From positions 1-64,000 of the forward strand of contig NZ_JAFFQR010000101.1 in assembly GCF_020736845.1 (NCBI RefSeq): a stretch of 64,000 nucleotides of DNA. The letters run 5' to 3'. Positions 9,112 to 17,799 of the stretch are shown here, in pieces. The notes under the pieces are model-generated. The model searched no databases and was not told the origin of the DNA. It saw nothing but the letters and a program-made list of their open reading frames with translations. This DNA comes from Paenibacillus farraposensis. GTDB lineage: Bacteria > Bacillota > Bacilli > Paenibacillales > Paenibacillaceae. Every line of letters begins with the position of its first letter. Position 1 is the stretch's first letter. Both the position numbers and the translations under genes were made by a program.

Positions 9112-9989
9112 AAGCAGCTGTACAAAAAAGCTTTAATGCCAGCGAGGAAGAACGGGGCAAGCTGTATCTGGTGGCAACACCGATTGGGAATTTGGACGAT
9201 ATGACCTTCAGGGCGATTAATACCTTAAAATCGTGCAGTATTATAGCGGCAGAGGACACGCGGCAGACACGCAAATTACTGACACATTTTGATATCACGC
9301 CGGACATGCTCTTCAGTTATCATGAGCATAATAAGGCTGCTAGCGGGCCTGAATTAATCAGGTATATAATAGAAGGAAAAAATTTGGCGTTGGTCAGTGA
9401 TGCAGGTTTACCAGCCATTTCGGACCCCGGGTCAGATTTGGTCAAGCTGGCGCTGGAAGCGGGAATTAGCGTCATTCCTATCCCGGGAGCGAATGCAGCT
9501 TTGTCCGCGTTAATTGCCTCTGGGCTGGATACGGAGAGGTTCACCTTCGTCGGATTTCCGCCACGGGATAAAAAGGACCTGGAGAAGCTGCTGCAATCGT
9601 TTCAAGCATCTCACGGCACGATCCTTTTTTATGAATCGCCGCATCGTATTGTGAAGACGCTGACGGTGTTAAAGGAAACTTTGGGATCGCGGAGAGTGGT
9701 GCTTGCGCGCGAGCTGACCAAGCTGCATGAGGAATGGGTAAGGGGATCAGTCGAGCAATGCCTTGCAAAACTGGAGGAGCATCCACCGATTGGCGAATAT
9801 TGTGTGGTGGTTGAGGGAAAGAACGAAGCGGAGGAAGAGCAGGAGCGTCAGGCATGGTGGCAGTCCTTATCCTTGGAGGACCACGTCGCTCACTACGAAG
9901 CAGAGGGCCTTACACGCAAGGAGGCGATGAAGCGCACAGCGACAGACCGCTCGATTTCCAAGAGGGATGTATATAACGCACTGCTGTGA
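9108..9989 (+). CDS. rsmI: 16S rRNA 2'-O-ribose C1402 methyltransferase
   Basis: A 293-residue tetrapyrrole-methylase-fold enzyme that methylates the ribose of C1402 in 16S rRNA. Hallmarks are LYLVATPIGNLDDMT near the start, AAEDTRQTRKLL, SDAGLPAISDPG and the C-terminal region with KRDVYNALL. It starts with GTG at 9108 in the GTGA overlap with trmN6, eight bases after AAGGAGG. No T-run terminator follows on its own strand. The hairpin at 10012-10044 points the other way and serves abrB. Confidence 0.95.
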   Translation: MKAAVQKSFNASEEERGKLYLVATPIGNLDDMTFRAINTLKSCSIIAAEDTRQTRKLLTHFDITPDMLFSYHEHNKAASGPELIRYIIEGKNLALVSDAGLPAISDPGSDLVKLALEAGISVIPIPGANAALSALIASGLDTERFTFVGFPPRDKKDLEKLLQSFQASHGTILFYESPHRIVKTLTVLKETLGSRRVVLARELTKLHEEWVRGSVEQCLAKLEEHPPIGEYCVVVEGKNEAEEEQERQAWWQSLSLEDHVAHYEAEGLTRKEAMKRTATDRSISKRDVYNALL

Positions 9990-10002
9990 ATACCTGTCCA
10001 CA

Positions 10003-10045
10003 CAAAAAAGGGCCTTCCAACGGTTGGGTTCAAACCGTGGAAGGC
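10003..10045 (-). terminator. terminator of abrB
   Basis: GCCTTCCAACGGTT pairs with AACCGTGGAAGGC, with one mismatch. The A-run at 10004-10009 becomes a T-run on the minus strand, so this ends the abrB transcript. Confidence 0.85.
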
Positions 10046-10113
10046 AACAAGGAGTATATATGAAAAAGGTTAGAATTAACAATCTCTGATAAGTCTATTA
10101 TATACTAAAAATC

Positions 10114-10368
10114 TCAGTTTGTCACAGGTGTTGGAATTTCAGAAATGCAATCTTGGCAAACAATTTTCCCTTTGAAGTAAATTACGTTCTCAGCATTACC
10201 GCAGAAGATACAAGCAGGCTCGTATTTTTTAAGCATGATTCGCTCGCCATCAACGTAAATTTCCAAAGCGTCTTTCTCTCCGATTCCCAGAGTACGACGC
10301 AATTCGATTGGAATAACGACACGTCCGAGTTCATCAACTTTTCTTACAATACCTGTGGATTTCATCAT
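10114..10368 (-). CDS. abrB: transition-state regulator AbrB with a C-terminal zinc ribbon
   Basis: An 84-residue DNA-binding repressor of stationary-phase and sporulation genes. Residues 1-53 are the swapped-hairpin AbrB domain (STGIVRKVDELGRVVIPIELRRTLGI). The tail differs from B. subtilis AbrB: it carries two cysteine pairs, CIFC and CQDC, spaced like a zinc ribbon, in about 30 residues. AbrB proteins with this kind of tail are common in clostridia and Paenibacillus. It is transcribed opposite to its neighbours, as in B. subtilis. It has a near-consensus sigma-A promoter and a perfect Spo0A box just downstream of it. AGGAG lies ten bases before the first of two ATGs. Confidence 0.93.
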   Translation of the reverse strand: MMKSTGIVRKVDELGRVVIPIELRRTLGIGEKDALEIYVDGERIMLKKYEPACIFCGNAENVIYFKGKIVCQDCISEIPTPVTN

Positions 10369-10414
10369 AATAAATCAGGCTCCTCTCGCCATTTAAAATA
10401 AGTTAAGTGTCATG

Positions 10415-10425
10415 ATTCGACAAAA
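10415..10425 (-). promoter_or_regulatory. Spo0A box in the abrB leader
   Basis: Read on the minus strand this is TTTTGTCGAAT, a full match to the Spo0A target TTGTCRAA. It starts about 20 bases downstream of the abrB -10 box. B. subtilis abrB has its repressing Spo0A boxes in the same place, so repression of abrB by Spo0A is likely. Confidence 0.75.
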
Positions 10426-10445
10426 TTTTCTCTTTTCTGATAATT

Positions 10446-10474
10446 ACTATACCAACGATTCCCAAAACAGTCAA
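10446..10474 (-). promoter_or_regulatory. sigma-A promoter of abrB
   Basis: On the minus strand TTGACT, 17 bases, TATAGT. The 5' leader to abrB would be about 70 bases and contains the Spo0A box. Confidence 0.8.
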
Positions 10475-10569
10475 CCTTAAAAATGTAGTAACAGACCGAT
10501 TATGCAAAAATATTTAGATTAAAGAGCTTGATGTGTGTGAATTTTTATTTTTAACTTGTTTTATTCACA

Positions 10570-10631
10570 TTTGTCGATTTGGAAATGTATAAAAACTATA
10601 ATTCGACATTTTGCGACAAATAATGTCGAAT
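10570..10631. promoter_or_regulatory. cluster of Spo0A-type boxes with a perfect inverted repeat
   Basis: ATTCGACATT (10601-10610) and AATGTCGAAT (10622-10631) are perfect inverted repeats, each holding TGTCGAA, the core of the Spo0A box. Between them GCGACAAA gives a weaker third copy, and TTTGTCGAT at 10570-10578 a fourth. The cluster lies 68 bases before the ywfO-like gene and upstream of abrB, so it may serve either. Regulator assignment is inferred from the match alone. Confidence 0.55.
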
Positions 10632-10698
10632 GAGGGAAAACGTTTAGGATTTTATTGTATTTTAACCCATTATTCCGAATATTAAAGGAGCTGATATC

Positions 10699-11982
10699 TT
10701 GCACCAGTCACTCAGTGAAGAAAAAGTTTTTAAGGATCCGGTACATAACTATATCCATGTTCAGGATGCTGTAATTTGGCGGTTGATCAATACGCCGGAG
10801 TTCCAACGTTTACGACGCATCCGGCAGTTGGGCACATCGTATCTCACGTTCCATGGAGCAGAGCATAGCCGTTTTTCGCATTCATTGGGCGTCTACGAAA
10901 TTACGCGGCGTATTATTTCCCAATTTGAGCATGGCGATTTTCCCGATTGGCCCAAGGAGGAAAGGCTGGTTGCTTTGTGCGCCGCTCTGCTGCATGATGT
11001 GGGGCACGGTCCATTTTCCCACTCTATTGAGGAAGCTTTCCATATGAACCATGAGGACTGGACGTGCCGCATTGTACTGGGCGATACCAAAATTAATGCT
11101 GTGCTCCGGCAGGTCGATGAGGAGCTTCCGCAAAAGGTAACTGCAGTTATTGCCAAGACGTATGACAAGCCAATCGTTGTCAATCTGGTAACAAGTCCGC
11201 TGGATGCCGACCGTATGGATTATCTGCTGCGGGATGCTCATTCGACAGGTGTCAATTATGGAACCATTGATCTGGATCGTATTTTACGGCTGCTGCGCCC
11301 TCATAATGGAAGAATCGTCGTAAAGGAGTCAGGCATGCATGCGGTTGAGGATTATTTGATGTCACGCTATCAGATGTACTGGCAAATTTATTTCCATCCT
11401 GTAACACGCAGTTCGGAAATCCTTTTACGGAAAATTTTCAAGCGGGCGAAGGAACTGTTTAAAAACGGATATGAGTTTGGTTTTCTGTTGGACCCGCTTC
11501 CGGATCTTCTGAAGGGAGACCTCACGGTAGAGCAATATTTGATGCTGGATGAGTCTCTAATTCAGACGGTATTCGGCCAGTGGAAACGGGAAAAGGATGG
11601 CATTTTAAGCGATTTGAGTGCTCGTTTTATGGATCGTAAATTGTATAAATATGTAGAGATCGAAACGATGGATACCGATACGATTGACAGCATTCGAAGA
11701 GCTTTGGCTGAGGCTGGTTTGCACCCGGAATACGATCTTGAAATTGATTTTCCGACAGATCTTCCTTATGATGTGTTTCGGAAGGGCGGGTCGACCGACA
11801 ACCAGATTTTGCTGCTTGGACGTCAGGGTGAGGTGAAAGAGATTTCTGAAGTTTCGGAAATTGTGCGCTCGATTAGTGGCATTCACCGCGGCAAGTATCA
11901 TATGTATTATCCCCAAAATAAATGGAATGCGGTAAAAGACAGGCTGCCTGCCGAAATAAGGAATTATTTTGTCAAACAATAG
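10699..11982 (+). CDS. HD-domain phosphohydrolase, YwfO/SAMHD1-like
   Basis: A 427-residue HD-superfamily hydrolase. Metal ligands are visible as EHSRFSHSLGV (about residue 55) and LLHDVGHGPFSHS (about residue 96). A later LDADRMDYLLRDA (about residue 173) completes the HD signature. The layout matches YwfO and deoxyguanosine triphosphatase-like enzymes, so a nucleotide triphosphohydrolase activity is likely, but the substrate is not readable. The start is TTG behind AAAGGAG. In B. subtilis ywfO is elsewhere and metS occupies this slot, so this is a lineage-specific placement. A cluster of Spo0A-type boxes lies upstream. Confidence 0.85.
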   Translation: MHQSLSEEKVFKDPVHNYIHVQDAVIWRLINTPEFQRLRRIRQLGTSYLTFHGAEHSRFSHSLGVYEITRRIISQFEHGDFPDWPKEERLVALCAALLHDVGHGPFSHSIEEAFHMNHEDWTCRIVLGDTKINAVLRQVDEELPQKVTAVIAKTYDKPIVVNLVTSPLDADRMDYLLRDAHSTGVNYGTIDLDRILRLLRPHNGRIVVKESGMHAVEDYLMSRYQMYWQIYFHPVTRSSEILLRKIFKRAKELFKNGYEFGFLLDPLPDLLKGDLTVEQYLMLDESLIQTVFGQWKREKDGILSDLSARFMDRKLYKYVEIETMDTDTIDSIRRALAEAGLHPEYDLEIDFPTDLPYDVFRKGGSTDNQILLLGRQGEVKEISEVSEIVRSISGIHRGKYHMYYPQNKWNAVKDRLPAEIRNYFVKQ

Positions 11983-12024
11983 ACAATTGTATAACAATGA
12001 AAGTAAAAAAAGGAGATAAGAACC

Positions 12025-12795
12025 TTGGATTTATTCGACACTCATACTCACTTGGATGCGCCGCAATTTGACGAAGACCGTGAAGAAGTTATAGCACGCG
12101 CTGTCGAATCCGGAGTAACCCGGATGATTAATATCGGATTTAATCGTGAGACGATTCCATCTACGATGAAATTGGCCGAGACGTATGATTTTATTTATGC
12201 GGCAGTCGGATGGCATCCTGTGGACGCCATTACAATGCAGGAGGGCGATCTAGAGTGGATTGCATCGTTATGCAGTCACAAAAAAGTTGTAGCCATTGGG
12301 GAGATTGGTCTGGATTATTATTGGGATACATCCCCGAAGGATGTACAGCACCGAGTGCTTCGAAGCCAGATTGGTCTGGCTCGGGAGCTGAACATGCCTA
12401 TTGTGATTCATAACCGGGATGCCCATGAAGATATGATTAAGATTTTACGTGAGGAAAAAGCGAGTGAGGTAGGTGGAGTCATGCACTCCTTCTCAGGAAG
12501 CTGGGAGACAGCCAAAATGGTGCTGGGTATGGGCTTTCACGTTTCCTTCGGCGGGCCGATTACGTTCAAAAATGCAAAGCAGCCTAAAGAGGTGCTCGCG
12601 CAGGTTCCACTGGATCGCTTGCTCATTGAAACGGACGCACCTTATCTGACACCTCACCCATTTCGTGGCAAACGAAACGAGTCTGCACATGTGAGGCTGG
12701 TGGCAGAGGCTGCTGCCCAAATCAAGGGGATTACGGTGGAGGAAATGGTAGCCATAACGACCCAAAATGCATTGGAACGATTTAACATTCGGTGA
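12025..12795 (+). CDS. tatD: TatD family metal-dependent DNase
   Basis: A 256-residue TIM-barrel hydrolase (YabD). Metal-binding motifs are in order: DTHTHLD at residues 4-10, GEIGLDYYW near residue 92, IHNRDAH near 130, MHSFSG near 153 and ETDAPYLTPHP near 203. Family members act as 3'-5' exonucleases or AP endonucleases. The start is TTG, eight bases after AAAGGAG. metS, its upstream neighbour in B. subtilis, is missing. Confidence 0.92.
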   Translation: MDLFDTHTHLDAPQFDEDREEVIARAVESGVTRMINIGFNRETIPSTMKLAETYDFIYAAVGWHPVDAITMQEGDLEWIASLCSHKKVVAIGEIGLDYYWDTSPKDVQHRVLRSQIGLARELNMPIVIHNRDAHEDMIKILREEKASEVGGVMHSFSGSWETAKMVLGMGFHVSFGGPITFKNAKQPKEVLAQVPLDRLLIETDAPYLTPHPFRGKRNESAHVRLVAEAAAQIKGITVEEMVAITTQNALERFNIR

Positions 12796-12872
12796 AAAAG
12801 AGAAGAAACCAATCAAAATAAAGAGATAGACGGAGCTAATCATAAATTTGATACAGAAAACTAGAGAATATT

Positions 12873-12904
12873 ACATTTTTTTAACCGAATATTTTAAAAA
12901 ATGT
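12873..12904 (+). terminator. A/T-rich inverted repeat, possible weak terminator of tatD
   Basis: ACATTTTTTTAA pairs with TTTTAAAAAATGT, leaving a small loop. There is no GC core, so termination would be weak; a protein-binding site is an alternative. Confidence 0.35.
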
Positions 12905-12917
12905 ACTTGAAACCTGC

Positions 12918-12947
12918 TTTACAACATGCATAGAAACAGGATATCAT
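12918..12947 (+). promoter_or_regulatory. probable sigma-A promoter of the yabE riboswitch transcript
   Basis: TTTACA, 18 bases, TATCAT. The predicted start near 12954 lies about 50 bases before the riboswitch core. Confidence 0.5.
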
Positions 12948-12999
12948 CTTTTCAGTGAATTGTTGCTGGAATGTAAACACCAACAACTCATTTCATGAA

Positions 13000-13280
13000 C
13001 CAGTCTCGCTGAGTCCCAAACAGGGAACGGGGGAACCGGTATGGCTTACTGCAAGTCCGGCACAAGAGGACGAAGGGGTTTGTCTCTTTCGCCAGTCGGC
13101 TCGACCGCAACACTTTCCCGAATGGGATAGATCAGGTGGAGAAGCCATATTTCGATTTCTTTCTGGGTCTTCGGGGTGAATGTAAAGGCAACCGCCATGA
13201 GCGGCTGACCCAAACTAGGGCGACTCTCTACGTCCGAACCCGACAGCTAACCCCGTAAGCGTAACAAGAGAGAAGCCATC
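13000..13280 (+). promoter_or_regulatory. cyclic di-AMP riboswitch (ydaO/yuaA class) with a 110-nt insertion
   Basis: The conserved core is plain: GCTGAGTCC, then AACGGGGGAACC, then GGGGTGAAT, a hairpin (CCGCCATGAGCGG), TAGGGCGAC, and the signature CCGAACCCGACAGCTAACC followed by CCGTAAGCG. CGCT at 13007-13010 pairs with AGCG at 13258-13261 (P1). CTCTCT at 13224-13229 pairs with AGAGAG in 13267-13273 (the outer 3' stem). Between the second and third core blocks sits an extra stem closed by TATGGCTT (13040-13047) and AAGCCATA (13142-13149). Ligand binding to this class usually causes termination, and a terminator follows at 13319. The gene controlled is yabE, a cell-wall protein. Confidence 0.93.
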
Positions 13281-13318
13281 TCGTGCATGATTTTTCCGCA
13301 TATTCACTACATGCCGGA

Positions 13319-13361
13319 AGCCACGAAAGAGCTCTCTAGTCTCTTTCTCTGGCTTTTTTTG
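13319..13361 (+). terminator. expression-platform terminator of the riboswitch
   Basis: AGCCACGAAAGAG pairs with CTCTTTCTCTGGCT and runs into TTTTTTT. Its 5' arm and loop (CTCTCT) can instead pair with the AGAGAG at the 3' end of the aptamer, giving an on/off switch for yabE. Confidence 0.88.
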
Positions 13362-13549
13362 TTTGTGAATAAAAGGAAATCTGTCATCATACTGTGGTTA
13401 AACAGAGGAGGACAGCATGTCGCGAAGACGGGTACATGGTGCAGGACAGCCGTAGTATGGGCTTGTCTTGTAGAAAATCTGTTATAGTCACGTCAAACCT
13501 CATCTATGTCTTACTCTAGACGGCGGGCTATGTAAGGAGGACGGAGGAA
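13362..13549. other. leader between riboswitch terminator and yabE
   Basis: About 190 bases without a recognised gene. TAAGGAGGACGGAGG directly before 13550 supplies the yabE ribosome site. Confidence 0.5.
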
Positions 13550-14695
13550 ATGGGCATTTTCCGAAAAAAGGAGACCCATGAGTCACGCTCATCCAGCATG
13601 TCTTACGTATTACGTTGGAAGAAGGAGAATGTGCGCCAGGCTGGTTTGGTTGCCATTTTTCTAATTGCACTAACGATTATGATTTCAATTCTGATGTACA
13701 CCCAATCCAAGAAACAGGTCTTTTTTGTCATCGACGGTAAGGCATCTGCGGTAGAAACCCGGGAATCCAAGCTCCAAAATTTGCTCAATGAGCATTCGAT
13801 TTCACTACAGCCGCATGATACAATTTCCATGCCGGTGAACGGAGCAATAAAGGATGGGGATCGCGTAATCATCAAGCGTGCCAATCAAGTCAAAGTTACC
13901 TCAGGCAATGAGACGAAAAAGTTGTACACAACAGAAAATACAGTAGAGGGTGCTATCCGCACTTCGGGCTATAAATTATCGTCAAATGACAAGGTTTACC
14001 CTGCGCTTGGTGCTTCTGTTTCGTCTAACATGCACATAAAAATCGTACGTGTGAAGAAGCAGCAAGTCGAACAGAAAAAACAGGTGCCTTATCAGGTCAT
14101 CAAAACGTCCGATCCGAGTCTTTATAAAGGCGACAATCGGGTCCTCCAAAGCGGGAAATCGGGCGTTGTCGTTCAGCGTGTCCAGAAGATATACCATGAC
14201 GGAAAATTGGTATCCAAGCAGCTGATCAACAAGGAAGTCACGCAGAAGCGTGTGGATAAGGTAATTGCGATAGGAACAAAGAAAAAGCCGGTCGTTCTGG
14301 CTGCTTCTGTCAGTCCAGATACCGCCAAGGCAACGCGAGTGAGTTCGGGCAATGCAGTTCGTAAAGCTGGTGTGAATTTTAAATACAGCAAAGTATTGCA
14401 GAACTTCTCCATGACGGCGTATTCCTCACAAGAGGCGGGTATCGGCACACGTACCGCTTCCGGTACACGTGTCACGGAAGGACGGACCATTGCTGTCGAT
14501 CCAAGCATAATTCCAATCGGCTGGTGGGTGTATATTGAGGGGGTAGGCTTCCGCCGGGCGGAGGATACCGGTGGCGCTATTAAAGGCCACAAAATCGATG
14601 TGTATTATGAGAGTTTGAGCCGGGCTAATCAATTTGGCCGCAAGTATGGTAAAACCGTGTATGTAATCGGACCGGTAAAGCCTGAAATCAACTAA
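13550..14695 (+). CDS. yabE: cell-wall protein YabE: DUF348, G5 and 3D domains
   Basis: A 381-residue surface protein of the resuscitation-promoting-factor/stationary-phase survival type. Residues 32-52 are a membrane anchor or uncleaved signal. Two DUF348 repeats follow (about 56-105 and 110-160), then a G5 domain (about 165-245, with QRVQKIYHDGKLVSKQLI). The C-terminal 3D domain (about 285-378) has MTAYSS, TASGTRV, AVDPSIIPIG and DTGGAIKG with the expected three Asp residues. It probably cuts or remodels peptidoglycan like a lytic transglycosylase. Expression is under the c-di-AMP riboswitch upstream, which ties wall remodelling to that signal. Confidence 0.93.
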   Translation: MGIFRKKETHESRSSSMSYVLRWKKENVRQAGLVAIFLIALTIMISILMYTQSKKQVFFVIDGKASAVETRESKLQNLLNEHSISLQPHDTISMPVNGAIKDGDRVIIKRANQVKVTSGNETKKLYTTENTVEGAIRTSGYKLSSNDKVYPALGASVSSNMHIKIVRVKKQQVEQKKQVPYQVIKTSDPSLYKGDNRVLQSGKSGVVVQRVQKIYHDGKLVSKQLINKEVTQKRVDKVIAIGTKKKPVVLAASVSPDTAKATRVSSGNAVRKAGVNFKYSKVLQNFSMTAYSSQEAGIGTRTASGTRVTEGRTIAVDPSIIPIGWWVYIEGVGFRRAEDTGGAIKGHKIDVYYESLSRANQFGRKYGKTVYVIGPVKPEIN

Positions 14696-14753
14696 AACGG
14701 GTTGTGTATATTCAGGACAATGCGATAGTATTAACATCATAGTAATGCCATGC

Positions 14754-14784
14754 TAAGAAGAGGATATCCTCTTCTTATTTTGTT
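14754..14784 (+). terminator. terminator after yabE
   Basis: AAGAAGAGGA and TCCTCTTCTT form a perfect stem, then ATTTTGTTTT. Confidence 0.8.
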
Positions 14785-14841
14785 TTCAAAAACAGGGAAA
14801 GATAAATATAGCTTGCTGTGTAGCGGTGGAGGGAAATGCAA

Positions 14842-15387
14842 ATGATCAAGGAAGTGATCGTAGTAGAGGGCCGGGATGATACGGTAGCTATTCGCCGTGC
14901 TGTCGAAGCGGATACAATCGAAACGGGCGGCTCTGCCATTAATAAAATGACGCTGCGTAAAATTGCATTGGCGCAGGAGCGGCGGGGGGTCATTATTTTG
15001 ACCGACCCCGATCATGCAGGGGAGCGCATCCGCAAAATTATCGCGTCCAAGGTACCCGGCTGCAAGCAGGCCTTTATTCCAGAGGCGGAAGCGACGCGTA
15101 AAGGAGATATTGGGGTGGAAAATGCCTCCCCGGAGGCCATCAGACAGGCTCTCGCACGGGTACATACAACGGTGGAAGGGGCCGATCCGCTGATTGAGTG
15201 GGCCGATCTGATTGACGCCGGACTTATCACCCACCCGAATGCTGCAGCACGCCGTATGGCGCTCGGCAATGTGCTGGGGATTGGCTATTGTAACGGAAAG
15301 CAGCTGCATAAACGGCTCGCTGTATTCCAGATCAGCCGTGAGGAATTTGCCGGTGCGCTGGCACAAATCGAAAGTGAAGGATTGTGA
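14842..15387 (+). CDS. rnmV: ribonuclease M5 (5S rRNA maturase)
   Basis: A 181-residue Toprim-domain endonuclease that trims both ends of 5S rRNA precursor on the ribosome with L18. The Toprim signatures are VEGRDDT near the start and LTDPDHAGERIR near residue 53. An ATG at 14836 is in frame, but GGAGGG at 14828-14833 lies only two bases from it. The ATG at 14842 is eight bases away and gives the usual MIKEVIVVEG start. Its last codons overlap the ribosome site of ksgA, so the two are likely co-expressed. Confidence 0.93.
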   Translation: MIKEVIVVEGRDDTVAIRRAVEADTIETGGSAINKMTLRKIALAQERRGVIILTDPDHAGERIRKIIASKVPGCKQAFIPEAEATRKGDIGVENASPEAIRQALARVHTTVEGADPLIEWADLIDAGLITHPNAAARRMALGNVLGIGYCNGKQLHKRLAVFQISREEFAGALAQIESEGL

Positions 15388-16278
<891 letters not shown>

Positions 16279-16283
16279 GTTGG

Positions 16284-16312
16284 AACCAAACTGTGCATTC
16301 ACCCATACGATA
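16284..16312 (+). promoter_or_regulatory. sigma-K type promoter of yabG
   Basis: AACC, 16 bases, CATACGATA fits the sigma-K pattern (mACm, 16-17 bases, CATAnnnTA) at every fixed position. yabG is known to be sigma-K dependent in B. subtilis. The start point would fall at about 16318, so only GGGGTGAT would remain as ribosome site. The leader would be unusually short. Confidence 0.6.
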
Positions 16313-16330
16313 TAGGAGGGGTGATACAGT

Positions 16331-17230
16331 GTGATGATTTTAGGAGACTTGGTCGTTCGAAAATCGTATGGCGGAGATGTCACGTTTCGCATTGAGGACA
16401 TCCAGCGGGATAAAGCGATCATTAAGGGGACGGAATTTCGACTGCTCGCCGACTCCCCGGTGGACGATCTGGTCAAGGTGCCTGCGGACCAGGTTAGCGG
16501 TAAGGCTCAGCAGGCCCATATTAAGGCTGGCGAGTCTCTTCATCTGCTGCAGCAGGCAAGGCAGCGGCAAGCTGCCCGGAGTCAGGCCGCTCTGATCGGA
16601 GAGTGGAGTGATCCAGTGGAGTCGACGTACTTTGAAATGCCCGGGAGGGTGCTTCATCTGGATGGAGACCCCGGTTACTTGAAAAAGTGTCTCAGCCTAT
16701 ACGAGCAGCTCCGTGTTCCCGCAGAGGGACACCATGTTCATGAATCGGCGATGGCCGATACGTTGTACCGGCTGCTTCCTCGCATCCGTCCGGATATCGT
16801 AGTCATTACCGGACACGATGGTGTATTAAAGCAGCCGCAACCTTATGACTTATATAGTCTGAAAAGCTATAAAAATTCGCAAAATTTTGTGGCGGCGATT
16901 CAGGTGGCGAGACAATATGAACGTCATCTGGATTCGCTGACGATTGTAGCCGGTGCATGCCAGTCCCACTTTGAGGCACTGCTGCGAGCGGGAGCGAACT
17001 TTGCCAGTTCCCCGGGGCGAATCCTGATTCACGCGCTGGACCCGGTTTACGTGGCTGCCAAGGCGGCCTTTACGTCCATTCGAGATACGATCAATATGGG
17101 TGACCTGTTTCACCAGACGATCAGCGGCAGCCGCGGAGTGGGTGGCATCGAGACGCGGGGAAGTTATCGTATCGGCCTGCCGAAGCTTGAAAATTTGTCA
17201 ACTCTTAAAGTAACACCTTCCGCCATCTAA
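16331..17230 (+). CDS. yabG: sporulation-specific protease YabG
   Basis: A 299-residue cysteine-type protease made in the mother cell that trims spore coat proteins. Family marks include the N-terminal GDLVVRKSYGGDVTFRI, the central DIVVITGHDG and the SCH-like core around GACQSHFEALLRAGANFASSP. It starts with GTG at 16331; the ATG three bases on is possible. A sigma-K type promoter is readable directly upstream. It lies between ksgA and veg as in B. subtilis. Confidence 0.92.
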   Translation: MMILGDLVVRKSYGGDVTFRIEDIQRDKAIIKGTEFRLLADSPVDDLVKVPADQVSGKAQQAHIKAGESLHLLQQARQRQAARSQAALIGEWSDPVESTYFEMPGRVLHLDGDPGYLKKCLSLYEQLRVPAEGHHVHESAMADTLYRLLPRIRPDIVVITGHDGVLKQPQPYDLYSLKSYKNSQNFVAAIQVARQYERHLDSLTIVAGACQSHFEALLRAGANFASSPGRILIHALDPVYVAAKAAFTSIRDTINMGDLFHQTISGSRGVGGIETRGSYRIGLPKLENLSTLKVTPSAI

Positions 17231-17268
17231 AATTTCAGCGCGCTAAATAGAAAATATCTAAAGCCTAA

Positions 17269-17301
17269 AGCCTCTGATTTCAGGGGCCTTTTGTCATTTT
17301 A
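17269..17301 (+). terminator. terminator after yabG
   Basis: GCCTCTG and CAGGGGC pair around ATTT and lead into CTTTTGTCATTTT. Confidence 0.65.
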
Positions 17302-17331
17302 TACAAATCATTTCTGTTCGAAAAAAAATAA

Positions 17332-17361
17332 TTGACAACTTATTTTTCGTGTTGATATAAT
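17332..17361 (+). promoter_or_regulatory. veg promoter 1 (sigma-A)
   Basis: TTGACA, 18 bases, TATAAT, both boxes perfect. It is the upstream one of two tandem promoters. Confidence 0.85.
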
Positions 17362-17373
17362 ATTTAGCTTGAT

Positions 17374-17402
17374 TTGACAATCCCTCTAAAATTCGTTATA
17401 AT
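17374..17402 (+). promoter_or_regulatory. veg promoter 2 (sigma-A)
   Basis: TTGACA, 17 bases, TATAAT, a complete consensus promoter 13 bases after the first. The leader to veg is only about 22 bases. Confidence 0.9.
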
Positions 17403-17430
17403 GGACAAGGAAAGAGGTGGTCGTTAGGCA

Positions 17431-17712
17431 ATGGCTAAAAATACGCTGTTGGAGATCAAACGCAGTCTCGACGCACATGTAGGGCAAAAAATTTTGCTGC
17501 GGGCTAACGGCGGACGCCGTAAGACCGTCGAACGAACTGGTGTCTTAGAAGAAACGTACCCTTCTGTTTTTATCGTCAAGCTGGATCAGGAGCAACAAAC
17601 GTTTAAACGTGTCTCCTATAGCTATGCTGACATTCTTACCGAGTCGGTGGAAGTCACTGTATATGATCCCGACTCCCGTGCAGGTGTAGTCGAGTATTTT
17701 GAAACACCTTAA
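17431..17712 (+). CDS. veg: Veg protein
   Basis: A 93-residue small protein highly conserved in Firmicutes. In B. subtilis Veg stimulates biofilm matrix genes by antagonising SinR and has been linked to spore outgrowth. The family core is visible: [33 protein letters not shown] and the [11 protein letters not shown] strand. AAAGAGGTGG precedes the ATG. Two perfect tandem sigma-A promoters predict very high expression; the B. subtilis veg promoter is likewise among the strongest known. Confidence 0.95.
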   Translation: MAKNTLLEIKRSLDAHVGQKILLRANGGRRKTVERTGVLEETYPSVFIVKLDQEQQTFKRVSYSYADILTESVEVTVYDPDSRAGVVEYFETP

Positions 17713-17751
17713 AGGTTTTACGTAATTTATACCAGCGTTGCAGGTTTAGCG

Positions 17752-17786
17752 GCGGCTTCGTCATTCCAAATGACGGGGCCGTTTTG
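17752..17786 (+). terminator. terminator after veg
   Basis: CGTCATT and AATGACG form a perfect inner stem, extended by GGC and GCC pairs, followed by GTTTTG. Confidence 0.8.
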
Positions 17787-17799
17787 TATATGCAGAGCG

